From an uncultured Cohaesibacter sp. (GTDB lineage Bacteria; Pseudomonadota; Alphaproteobacteria; Rhizobiales; Cohaesibacteraceae): a stretch of DNA of 64,000 nt. A program made the position numbers and the translations under genes. The first letter of the stretch is position 1. Every line of letters begins with the position of its first letter. The notes under the pieces are model-generated. The model saw only the letters and a program-made list of their open reading frames with translations. It had not been told where the DNA came from and made no database searches. Shown here piece after piece: positions 19,436-30,035 of this stretch. Location: positions 4,647,001-4,711,000 of the forward strand of contig NZ_OY761553.1 in the NCBI RefSeq assembly GCF_963664735.1, in the 5' to 3' direction.

Positions 19436-19508
19436 ACAAATCTCTTCTGTAGTGTGGAGCGTGAAAAATCTATCGTGGAGGGCAGCCCGTGAGCCGCCTT
19501 TCGGGCCT

Positions 19509-19934
19509 TCATTTGACTTTGATGCAGACTTTGGTCACTCCGGCCTTTATGAAGCCTAACCGTTTGGCAGCTTCTTTACTGACATCCACGATACGCCCCT
19601 TGATGAACGGACCCCTATCGTTCACGCGCACGATGACTTTTTTACCGTTGCGCATGTTGGTCACTTCGATTTCTTGTCCAAACTTGATCGAGCGGTGCGC
19701 AGCCGTCATCTCCGATGGATCTGCTTTTTCTCCAGAAGCCGTTTTTGATGTTAGCTTATACCAAGAAGCTTCGCCACACTGGTTGATCTCTGCTGCGTGA
19801 CTGACTTCTTGCAGGACCATCAAGAATAATACGCCCGCTACCAAGCCGACGCCGGTTGCTACTATCTTGTTCAAGTTCGATGCCTCACGCTTTGTCACAT
19901 TCAATTTCTTTTCTGAGCTGTTTTTGACCGCCAA
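19509..19934 (-). CDS. RlpA-like septal/periplasmic protein (double-psi beta-barrel)
   Basis: The 141-residue protein has an N-terminal membrane anchor (about residues 24-47) followed by a double-psi beta-barrel as in RlpA: GEASWY, TAAHRSIKFGQEIEVTN, VRVNDRGPFIKGRIVDVSKEAAKRLGF. RlpA proteins bind or cleave denuded peptidoglycan glycans at the septum. This one lacks a lipobox and the SPOR domain, so it is a short, membrane-tethered version. Cys pairs around the barrel may form a disulfide. Confidence 0.85.
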   Translation of the reverse strand: MAVKNSSEKKLNVTKREASNLNKIVATGVGLVAGVLFLMVLQEVSHAAEINQCGEASWYKLTSKTASGEKADPSEMTAAHRSIKFGQEIEVTNMRNGKKVIVRVNDRGPFIKGRIVDVSKEAAKRLGFIKAGVTKVCIKVK

Positions 19935-20082
19935 ATGGGCGGGAGTGTGATGGGATCATGGCGAAGTTGCGTCTGGCGCTGTTTCTTCAAGTTTACAAGG
20001 CGGAAAATAGGACCTTGTTGCAAAATTGTCGCTCATGTGGCCGGGGCGATAAGTGTTTCGGTGCCGGTTTCGGCGCGAATCT

Positions 20083-20119
20083 AAAAAGGCCCTGCTTCTG
20101 ATTGGAAGCAGAGCCTTTT
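20083..20119 (-). terminator. Terminator of uvrB
   Basis: A near-perfect 15-bp stem (AAAAGGCcCTGCTTC with GAAGCAGaGCCTTTT) and 6-base loop. It lies 28 bases beyond the uvrB stop. The A and T runs at the stem base make it potentially bidirectional. Confidence 0.8.
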
Positions 20120-20146
20120 CGCGTTGGTGATCGAATTGAACTTGCC

Positions 20147-22834
<2,688 letters not shown>

Positions 22835-23071
22835 GTGCCTGCCTCTTAGCGCTGTGTGTGCTCAATGTAAGGGAACAAAGCAGGAATATGAAGAGGGGCT
22901 CGCAAAAATTCACGGTCAACCATCTCCCTATTGATGAATTATCTCAGTCGAATTGACTATTTCCCGTTTTATTAAATGGTCCTAATATTCGAATTTACTA
23001 AAATAAGAGGCGCAACAGATTGCCAGTAGCACCAAGTGTCTGGGGAGAGATGGTGCTGAAGAGGAGATAAA

Positions 23072-24343
23072 ATGACTCACGTAGTGGTTTTGGGCGGAGG
23101 CTTGGGTGGCCTTTCTGCTGCTTATGAAATTCGTCAAAAATTGACTAAGGCGGATAAGGTTACCGTTGTTTCGAACAAACCCTTTTTCCAGTTTACACCG
23201 TCCAATCCCTGGGTTGCTGTGGGATGGCGCAAGAAAAAGGATATCACCCTTGATTTGGCGACCGTGCTGCCCAAAAACAAGGTCGATTTTATCTGTTCGG
23301 CCGTAACCAGTCTTGATCCTGACAACAATTTTGTTGGTCTGGAAAATGGATCGACTGTCTCCTATGACTATCTCGTCATCGCGACGGGGCCTGAGTTGGC
23401 ATTTGACGAGATTGAAGGCCTCGGCCCGGAAGGCAACACGATCTCTGTTTGCGATGTTGATCATGCAACAGCCGGTTTTGAGAAATGGGAAGCCTTCTGC
23501 GCTGATCCGGGGCCAATTGTCGTAGGTGCTGTGCAGGGTGCGTCCTGCTATGGTCCGGCCTATGAAACTGCGATGATTTTCGATACGGATCTGCGCAAAC
23601 GCAAGATCCGCGACAAGGTGCCGATGACCTTCGTGACCTCCGAGCCCTATGTCGGGCATCTGGGTTTGGGTGGTGTTGGCGATACCAAAGGCATGCTGGA
23701 ATCGGCGATGCGTGATCGCACGGTGAAATGGATCACCAACGCCAAGGTCGACAAGGTTGAAGCCGGTGTGATGCATGTCACCGAGTGCAACGAGGATGGA
23801 TCGGAAAAGCAGAAGCACGAGCTGCCGTTCAAGCATTCCATGATGCTGCCAGCTTTCCGTGGTATTCCGGCGCTTCGGGGCATAGAAGGTTTGGTCAATC
23901 CGCGTGGCTTCGTTATCGTAGACAAGCACCAGCGCAACCCGAAATATCCGAATATCTTCGGCATCGGCGTTTGTATAGCCATTCCACCATATGAAAAGAC
24001 CCCGGTTCCAGTGGGCGTTCCCAAGACCGGTTACATGATCGAGTCCATGGTGACTGCGTCTGCCAAGAACCTGAAAGAAATTCTGGGTGGTCAGGAGCCG
24101 ACGCACGAAGCGACGTGGAATGCGATCTGCCTTGCAGACTTCGGTGACTCAGGGCTTGCTTTTGTGGCTATGCCTCAGATCCCGCCACGCAACACCAACT
24201 ATTCGGGGCAGGGCAAGTGGGTTCATTTGGCTAAGATCGCGTTTGAGAAATATTTCCTGCGCAAGATCCGTATCGGTGAAACAGAGCCATATTATGAAAA
24301 GGCCGTGTTGAGCCTGCTCGATATCGCCAAAATCAAGAAGTGA
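23072..24343 (+). CDS. sqr: Sulfide:quinone oxidoreductase
   Basis: SQR oxidises sulfide to sulfane sulfur and passes electrons to the quinone pool at the membrane. The 423-residue flavoprotein begins with the FAD Rossmann motif VVVLGGGLGGLSAAYE and contains VIATGPELAF and KTGYMIESMV. Three cysteines, Cys127 (ISVCDVDHA), Cys159 (GASCYGPAYE) and Cys353 (NAICLADFGDSG), fall where Acidithiobacillus SQR has its three functional cysteines (128, 160, 356), which separates it from NADH dehydrogenase-like relatives. GAGGAG lies upstream of the ATG. It forms a single-gene unit ending at a terminator, with no sox genes nearby. Confidence 0.9.
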   Translation: MTHVVVLGGGLGGLSAAYEIRQKLTKADKVTVVSNKPFFQFTPSNPWVAVGWRKKKDITLDLATVLPKNKVDFICSAVTSLDPDNNFVGLENGSTVSYDYLVIATGPELAFDEIEGLGPEGNTISVCDVDHATAGFEKWEAFCADPGPIVVGAVQGASCYGPAYETAMIFDTDLRKRKIRDKVPMTFVTSEPYVGHLGLGGVGDTKGMLESAMRDRTVKWITNAKVDKVEAGVMHVTECNEDGSEKQKHELPFKHSMMLPAFRGIPALRGIEGLVNPRGFVIVDKHQRNPKYPNIFGIGVCIAIPPYEKTPVPVGVPKTGYMIESMVTASAKNLKEILGGQEPTHEATWNAICLADFGDSGLAFVAMPQIPPRNTNYSGQGKWVHLAKIAFEKYFLRKIRIGETEPYYEKAVLSLLDIAKIKK

Positions 24344-24380
24344 TCTGAGGGAGTTCGGGTTCCCTTTTGAAGGCTGACTT

Positions 24381-24411
24381 GCCGCTGTTCTTTTGGGCAG
24401 CGGCATTTTTT
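24381..24411 (+). terminator. Rho-independent terminator of sqr
   Basis: GCCGCTG (24381-24387) pairs with CAGCGGC (24398-24404) and is followed by ATTTTTT, 38 bases after the sqr stop. Confidence 0.8.
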
Positions 24412-24422
24412 ATTTGGTGCAG

Positions 24423-25343
24423 CTAGGCGGGAATATCGGCCGAAGCTTCTTCTGCTTTTTTCGAACGGCGCAGGCGTTTCTGGACCTGGGGGAGAAGCTC
24501 AACCAGCAGAATGCATGAGAAGATCAGGAAACAGCCAAGATACTGGGTTGGGGTCAGACGTTCAGCAAGAATGATTGCTCCGAAGATGGCTGCAAAGAGG
24601 CTTTCGCCCGAGAGAATAATTGCTGCGTCTGCCGGTGGGGTGTAGCGTTGTCCGATGGCCTGCAAGCCAAAGGCAAAAGCTCCGGAGAAAACGCCTGTAT
24701 AGATGATTTCGAACCACGCGCCTTCAAGGCTTGCAAGATCAAGGGTTTCAAAGGGAAGACCACAAAGGAAACCAAGTACGCAAGCCGTTGCAAATTGCAG
24801 AAAAGCAAAAGCAAGGGGATTACCGTATTTGCTGACCATACGGCCCACAAAGATGATCTGCAGTGCCCATGAAAGAGCGCTGAACAACATCAGGATATCA
24901 CCCTGTTTCATCGTTTCCAGACTGCCCGCCAGCAGGTAGGCGCCGAGCACAGATATTGCGACGATTGGCCAGATAATCGGGTTTGGCCAGCTGCGGAATA
25001 TCAGGACACCAATGACCGGGGTCAATGGAACGTAAAGTGCGGTTAGAAAGCCTGCGTTGGTAACGGATGTTGTTGCGAAACCGGATTGTTGGAATGCCAT
25101 GCCAGCAAAGAAGATGACGCCAACCAGAATACCCTTGCCGATGACCGGCAGCGGGATAGGGTTGCTCACCCGGCGTCTTTCAAAATAGGCAAAGGGTGCG
25201 ACGGCAAGTGTCGCCAGAATGAAACGGACACCGGTAAAATTCATTGGGCCGATGGAGTCCATTGCTGTTGATTGGGCGACGAAGGCCGCTCCCCACACAA
25301 TGGCGGCAGTCAGCAACAACAGGTTGGCGGTCATTCTTGGCAT
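24423..25343 (-). CDS. EamA/DMT-family membrane exporter
   Basis: The 306-residue protein has about ten membrane segments in two EamA repeats (first ILLLTAAIVWGAAFVAQST, second starting near residue 150 with ALSWALQIIFVGRMV and GESLFAAIFGAIIL). Members of this drug/metabolite transporter family export amino acids or other small metabolites; the substrate here is unknown. The C-terminal 25 residues are basic. It is convergent with sqr. Confidence 0.85.
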   Translation of the reverse strand: MPRMTANLLLLTAAIVWGAAFVAQSTAMDSIGPMNFTGVRFILATLAVAPFAYFERRRVSNPIPLPVIGKGILVGVIFFAGMAFQQSGFATTSVTNAGFLTALYVPLTPVIGVLIFRSWPNPIIWPIVAISVLGAYLLAGSLETMKQGDILMLFSALSWALQIIFVGRMVSKYGNPLAFAFLQFATACVLGFLCGLPFETLDLASLEGAWFEIIYTGVFSGAFAFGLQAIGQRYTPPADAAIILSGESLFAAIFGAIILAERLTPTQYLGCFLIFSCILLVELLPQVQKRLRRSKKAEEASADIPA

Positions 25344-25507
25344 CGATTGCGGCTTTCCAGATTTCGATGGGAGACAGTCGGGGAGTGTCCGATATGAATG
25401 ATCGACTTCTAAGGCAAAAAGCCCCGTTTCTGCAACTGATTTATTGACCCATCAAACAAGATGTCTGGTCCGCATGGCAAGTTGCTCAGGTGTTGTGTCT
25501 GGACAAG

Positions 25508-26122
25508 CTACTGGATCAGTTTGGCGGTTGCTCTGCTCGGACTTGCTTCGGCAATGAAGCGCATCGGACCGCTTGTCATGGCATCAAATGGCCAGCAGGA
25601 AGCAAGGACGAGTGAGGAGGCCAATGTGTTCTTGACCAGGCCGGATTGGTCCCATCGGGCAATGCGGTTCTTGTCCACCATATAGGTGAGGGCAGGGCCG
25701 TCCATCGGTTCGAGCACAAGTTGCATGCCCATGCGCAGATTGGCCAGTGCCTTGAAATGGGTGTCTCTGTGGGCCGCAATAACGGTTGTTCCCCGCGTGC
25801 CCAAGGGGGCGGATTGGTCGAGGAGAACCGGGCCAAAGGCAAGGCCTTCGCCTCCGGCTTCCTTCAGGATAATCGCTTCGAAACTCAGCGCCGGAATTTT
25901 CAACTTGGCGACGGGCCAGCTGTCTGCCCAAGGCCATGCACGATGTGGCAAACCATCAAGTCGGCTCTGCTGCCAGGCGCGTTCCAACAGAACCTGGGCG
26001 AGCTGTGCCTTGAGAGGAATCCAGCTGCCCCAGACAAGAAACCCCAGCCCCAGCAGTCCAAGAGCCGTGGCAACGAATGTGCCTAATGTAAACTGCGTGG
26101 GGCTGAGGTCAGGGTGTCTCAT
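25508..26122 (-). CDS. Class GN sortase
   Basis: The 204-residue protein is a Gram-negative sortase. It has an N-terminal membrane anchor (about residues 12-33) and the catalytic residues in the expected order: His118 in TTVIAAHRDTHF, Cys176 in LVLASCWPFDA and Arg188 in GPMRF. LASCWPFDA is characteristic of class GN. It follows its apparent substrate gene by 78 bases in the same direction, as is usual for this pair. The ATG at 26122 is chosen; a GTG at 26179 is also in frame, and neither has a strong ribosome site. Confidence 0.88.
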   Translation of the reverse strand: MRHPDLSPTQFTLGTFVATALGLLGLGFLVWGSWIPLKAQLAQVLLERAWQQSRLDGLPHRAWPWADSWPVAKLKIPALSFEAIILKEAGGEGLAFGPVLLDQSAPLGTRGTTVIAAHRDTHFKALANLRMGMQLVLEPMDGPALTYMVDKNRIARWDQSGLVKNTLASSLVLASCWPFDAMTSGPMRFIAEASPSRATAKLIQ

Positions 26123-26200
26123 TGTGCTTCTGTGTAGTTTTCGTTTCTGGATCCTATGTGTGAGAGGGGCGTCCCGCACATAGGAATGATTGGCTGGCGG

Positions 26201-28729
26201 CTATCTCTGGTCTTGCCGTATCTTTCGCCATTGCAGCCAAGCCATCAAGGCTCCTGCCAGCGTCAATAGGGCAATACCGATCAGCATGATGATATCCGCG
26301 CGTGTCGCCGTTTTCGGCAGCAGGATCTGATTGCCTCCGGTCGGAGCTACAGCAACGGACGATGGGTTACTTCTAGGTGCCGCACTTGTCGCCATGGCTT
26401 CTTGCATGGCTTGCGGAGGCGTGGCCATGAGGCGCGCCACTCTGGATTTGTGAGGTCTCAGGCTTGGGGCAAGGCCGCTCGTTGTCGGTGCAACAGCCGC
26501 ATCTATTCTCCCGTCGACGTCGAAGACGCTGTCCATTTTCCAGCCATCAGGAAGATTGAGGGGGACTTTCTTGCTGTCGAGCTGCTCTCCTTCAGGGCGG
26601 GATGGAGTGACGTCCACGGCAACGAGGCTGGTCAGGCGTGTAACCAGATGATGGCGAAGGCCAAGCTGCTCGATGGATTTATCGAAGCTTGCCGGCTCCA
26701 TGCTGAGCAGTCTTTCATTTTCAAGCTGGCGGATTTTGCCCCGCGCCCAAAGCTTGTCTATGGCGCTAGATGACGCTGCCTTGCTGATGTCAACGGTCAT
26801 GGACCATGGCTGGTTGTCAAAGCGGCCCGTCAGGGTCAGTTCTTTGCCAAGCTTCTTGCCCTTGAAAGCAACGACGACAGGTTCCCCCTTGTAAAGATCT
26901 GGTAGTTCGCTCGGAGAGGCTTCGATGTCTTCGCCATCAGAGAACGTAATCTTGAGATCTGTCGCAACCGGGGTTGTCAGCTGGGTGAAAAGCTTTGCCA
27001 TCTTGCCTTTCACTTCAGTGATATCTCCAATTTGCGTAAATGTGCCACGGCCCACTTCTGCTGCGCGGGACATGAAGAAGCTGTTTGGAGCCGAGCCAAT
27101 GCCGACAGTGAAAATGCGTGACCGGCCCTTGTTTTGCTTGACGGCTTCAAACAATTCCCGCTCATTGCCGATGGCTCCATCGGTGAGAAAGATGACCTGC
27201 CTTAGTGTTGGCGCGTTGGGATTGGTGTCGGTGAGAGAGGCCTGCATGGCTGGCAGCATTTCCGTTCCGCCATTTGCCTCTATGGCTGCGACCCAATAGC
27301 GAGCGGTTGAGAGATGCTCCTTGTCCGCTGGCTGTGGGGTCGGGAATAGTTGCGCCATTTCATTGTTAAAGCGGATAATCTGGAATTTGTCTTCTGGCTT
27401 GAGTTGTCCCAGAGCCTCGATCAGGCTTTCTCTGGCTTGCCGAATGGACGGACCATTCATGGAACCGGACTGGTCGATGACAAAAATGACTTCACGTGGT
27501 GGAACCTTGAGATCGGAAGCGAGCTTGTAAGGGGGAGTGATGTAAGCGAGCAGATAGTTGTCCGCACTATTTTCTAGCGCGCTTTCATCGTCCTTGTCTT
27601 CGCCCGTGCTGTCTTTGCTCTGACCGTCTCCGGTTTGACGGTTATTCGGATCGTCATTGATCGTTTGAGTGAACAGTCCAAGGTTTGGTGTTTGCGTCGG
27701 CTTGCCAGTCCAGGTCAGAAGGAAGTCTTTGTCTGCGGGAACTGCTTCTTCTTTAAGAGAAAGGGTCATGGTGTCGCCGCTTTCGGGATTGACCACGACG
27801 TCGTGATAATGGCTAACCACATCATCAAGCGGGAATCCCGCCTTGAGTTTGACACTGAGTGTGACCGGATTGCTTTTGCCGTCTTTTTCCGGGGCCAGCA
27901 CCGGGGCTGTAATGTGCTCACGATCTGGCACAGGGTCAGTCGTTGCCCAGCCGCTGCCTTCTGAAGATTGGTTTGCTTTGAGGTCGATAACGGGTCTTAA
28001 CGGCTTTGCCATAGGGTTGTATCGGGGCGCGACAACGAGCGGGACACGCAGTGAGAATTCATCATCCTTGCGGGGAACTGTTTGCTGATATTCTATCTGA
28101 ATGGTGATGGAGTCGTTCGGGCCTATGTTGGCGACCGAGTTGGTAAAGAGGTTCGGGCGATGCTGTTCCAAAAGACTGGCTTTCTTGCCTTCTTGCTTGG
28201 CGGTCTCATAGATTTGCCGCGCCTCTTCCTTTGGCTTGATTTTGCCCTCGATGATCCGGTCTCCGATTTTCATTCTGAGCTGGTCGACCGCTGCGGTGTC
28301 TGGCAGCGGAAAGACATAAATGCCTTCAACCCATGCGTCGCTCGGATTGAGAAATTTTTGCGTTACAATGGCACGCGCAACAGGGCCTGTTACGTCTATC
28401 TTGATGTCTGTCGCAACCTTCGGGGCTTCGATATATTTGCCTGCTTCCTTGGCTTTGAACAGAAGCCCTCCGGACTGCATGTCGTCGGGGGTTACCAAAA
28501 GAAGCTGCTGGGTTTGGGAGGGATCAATCGTTGGCGTGGGGGCCGGAGCCGAGTGGGCTGGTGTGCCAAGCGCTACGCTCAGGGCAACGCCAACGACGAG
28601 TGCATAGGCTCCAATCCATAGCTTGAAGACTTTTGAAAAAGTTTTTTCCCGATCCGCTGGCGCATCATGCAGCTTTATCGAATGACGTTTTCTTTTCCGG
28701 TTCTGTAAATGAGTGTCAGGCAATGTCAT
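26201..28729 (-). CDS. Marine proteobacterial sortase target protein (VIT + VWA domains, LPxTA anchor)
   Basis: The 842-residue protein has a membrane or signal segment (about residues 33-60), an N-terminal VIT domain (residues about 100-220, FPLPDTAAVDQLRMKIGDR), a VWA domain with a complete metal site (VIDQSGSMNG, residues 417-426; LTDGAIGN) and a C-terminal sorting signal LPKTAT at residue 804, followed by a membrane helix and a basic tail. A class GN sortase should cut after the Thr. An acidic, Asp/Ser-rich linker (about residues 358-388) separates VIT and VWA. The start is uncertain: ATG at 28774 is also in frame; 28729 has a GGAA upstream. Confidence 0.88.
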   Translation of the reverse strand: MTLPDTHLQNRKRKRHSIKLHDAPADREKTFSKVFKLWIGAYALVVGVALSVALGTPAHSAPAPTPTIDPSQTQQLLLVTPDDMQSGGLLFKAKEAGKYIEAPKVATDIKIDVTGPVARAIVTQKFLNPSDAWVEGIYVFPLPDTAAVDQLRMKIGDRIIEGKIKPKEEARQIYETAKQEGKKASLLEQHRPNLFTNSVANIGPNDSITIQIEYQQTVPRKDDEFSLRVPLVVAPRYNPMAKPLRPVIDLKANQSSEGSGWATTDPVPDREHITAPVLAPEKDGKSNPVTLSVKLKAGFPLDDVVSHYHDVVVNPESGDTMTLSLKEEAVPADKDFLLTWTGKPTQTPNLGLFTQTINDDPNNRQTGDGQSKDSTGEDKDDESALENSADNYLLAYITPPYKLASDLKVPPREVIFVIDQSGSMNGPSIRQARESLIEALGQLKPEDKFQIIRFNNEMAQLFPTPQPADKEHLSTARYWVAAIEANGGTEMLPAMQASLTDTNPNAPTLRQVIFLTDGAIGNERELFEAVKQNKGRSRIFTVGIGSAPNSFFMSRAAEVGRGTFTQIGDITEVKGKMAKLFTQLTTPVATDLKITFSDGEDIEASPSELPDLYKGEPVVVAFKGKKLGKELTLTGRFDNQPWSMTVDISKAASSSAIDKLWARGKIRQLENERLLSMEPASFDKSIEQLGLRHHLVTRLTSLVAVDVTPSRPEGEQLDSKKVPLNLPDGWKMDSVFDVDGRIDAAVAPTTSGLAPSLRPHKSRVARLMATPPQAMQEAMATSAAPRSNPSSVAVAPTGGNQILLPKTATRADIIMLIGIALLTLAGALMAWLQWRKIRQDQR

Positions 28730-28985
28730 TGTTTCATATTCCGCAAGTGGGTTGGTCCAATGAAACTGTCTCATGAGATTAAGGCCCGGATTTGCGGGAA
28801 AATGGGCGTAACGAGAACAATATTGTGACCATTTCTGGGCGGCTGGTACAATCCTATGCTTTGGGCGTAAGGCAAGTTACGAGGCGCGACAGCTTGCCTC
28901 AGCAGCATTCCCTATCTTGGTACTTTACCTTATTGGAAGCATTTGTTATGTATATTCGCAAATTCTAATTTAACGAGGTTCTAAA

Positions 28986-29189
28986 ATGTCTCTGGATCGT
29001 TCCATTCTCGCTTTTGCAGGCTTCATGGTCCTGCTCTCCGTTGTTCTGACGGTTTATGTCCATCCGCTGTTCATCTGGCTGACAGTCTTTGTTGGCGCGA
29101 ACATGATGCAGTCTGCATTCACCGGTTTTTGCCCTGCTGCAATGATTTTGAAGAAAATCGGTGTAAAGCCGGGAACCGCTTTTGAATAA
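28986..29189 (+). CDS. DUF2892 / YgaP-like inner-membrane protein
   Basis: The 67-residue protein has two membrane segments (about residues 8-27 and 29-45) and the FTGFCPAAMILKKIGVK ending typical of DUF2892 proteins, which correspond to the membrane part of the E. coli rhodanese YgaP. The conserved Cys in GFCPA is present. The rhodanese domain itself is absent here. AACGAGG lies upstream of the ATG. Its neighbours (SQR, octaheme cytochromes) suggest sulfur metabolism, but this is inference. Confidence 0.75.
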   Translation: MSLDRSILAFAGFMVLLSVVLTVYVHPLFIWLTVFVGANMMQSAFTGFCPAAMILKKIGVKPGTAFE

Positions 29190-29253
29190 TGCCACTTCTT
29201 CATCTTTGATGAGGAATGAGCAGGCACTGTCTGATGGATGTGTGCCCTATGAA

Positions 29254-29283
29254 AAAAGCCGCAGCATGTGCCGCGGCTTTTCT
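29254..29283. terminator. Bidirectional terminator between DUF2892 gene and cytochrome b gene
   Basis: AAAAGCCGC (29254-29262) pairs with GCGGCTTTT (29273-29281). Both orientations end in T runs, so it can serve both convergent genes. Confidence 0.75.
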
Positions 29284-29303
29284 TCGTCCCCAATATAGTA
29301 TTC

Positions 29304-30023
29304 TTACTTCTTGCTGTCCTTCAACAGATTTGGTTGCTGCTCTTCAAGATAGGCTTCTTCTGCGGGTGTCAGCTCGATTTTTTCATAACCTGTGATCATC
29401 GTCTTGATGTAATGGAACACGGTTTTGCCCGTTGTTGTCATATAGACGTGAATGACGACAAAAGTGATCATCGCAAATGCTGCTGCCGTATGTACGAACG
29501 CCACCAGGGTGAAAATCTGCTGGCTGTTTTGGATCTGTTCCCAAAGCCCATAGAGCAGATAAGCAATGCCCGACAGCCAAAGAGCCGGGCCGATGATGAC
29601 CATGAAAGTCAGATAAGCGAGAGATTGCAGAGCGTTCTGCTTACGGTGCAATCCTTTTGAATAGGGGTGCGGGGAGCCAACGATTATGCCATAGGCATAG
29701 AATTTGATGACTGCAAAAAGCCCCTTGTTCTTTGGCAAATAGTGGCGCCACTGTCCTGTGGTGAAATTCCAGAAGGTCGTGAACAGCCACAACACCAAGA
29801 GCAGAATGGCTGCGTAGGTGTGGACCATGACCGCCAACGGGAAGGGGACCAGCGAAAGCGTGCCATGCAGGTTAAATCCCGAGAAAGCCAGAATGAAGAT
29901 CAGTAACGCCTGAGACCAATGCCAGAAGCGTTCATAGCGCGTATAGATTTTTACGGCCCGCTTTTTGGCATCCGGCTTGATGGTCAATTCTTCGCTGTGG
30001 GCAGAAGAGGTAATGTCCGTCAT
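29304..30023 (-). CDS. Membrane cytochrome b, partner of octaheme cytochrome (copy 1)
   Basis: The 239-residue protein is a four-helix cytochrome b561/formate dehydrogenase-gamma type. It shows YTRYERFWHWSQALLIFILAFSG with a helix-1 His, VHTYAAILLL, and FVHTAAAFAMITFVVIHVYM with the late His pair, suited to bind two b hemes and to exchange electrons with quinones. It starts 12 bases after the octaheme gene and should anchor or feed that cytochrome. A paralogue at 32071 shares long identical stretches (ERFWHWSQA, FTTGQWRH, RKQN.LQS.AY). Confidence 0.88.
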   Translation of the reverse strand: MTDITSSAHSEELTIKPDAKKRAVKIYTRYERFWHWSQALLIFILAFSGFNLHGTLSLVPFPLAVMVHTYAAILLLVLWLFTTFWNFTTGQWRHYLPKNKGLFAVIKFYAYGIIVGSPHPYSKGLHRKQNALQSLAYLTFMVIIGPALWLSGIAYLLYGLWEQIQNSQQIFTLVAFVHTAAAFAMITFVVIHVYMTTTGKTVFHYIKTMITGYEKIELTPAEEAYLEEQQPNLLKDSKK

Positions 30024-30035
30024 GATAATGTCTCC

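Noticed and set aside
22982-24106. Open frame of 374 codons antisense to sqr
   Set aside because: The sqr frame on the plus strand has clear FAD motifs and catalytic cysteines; the antisense translation has no recognisable features.
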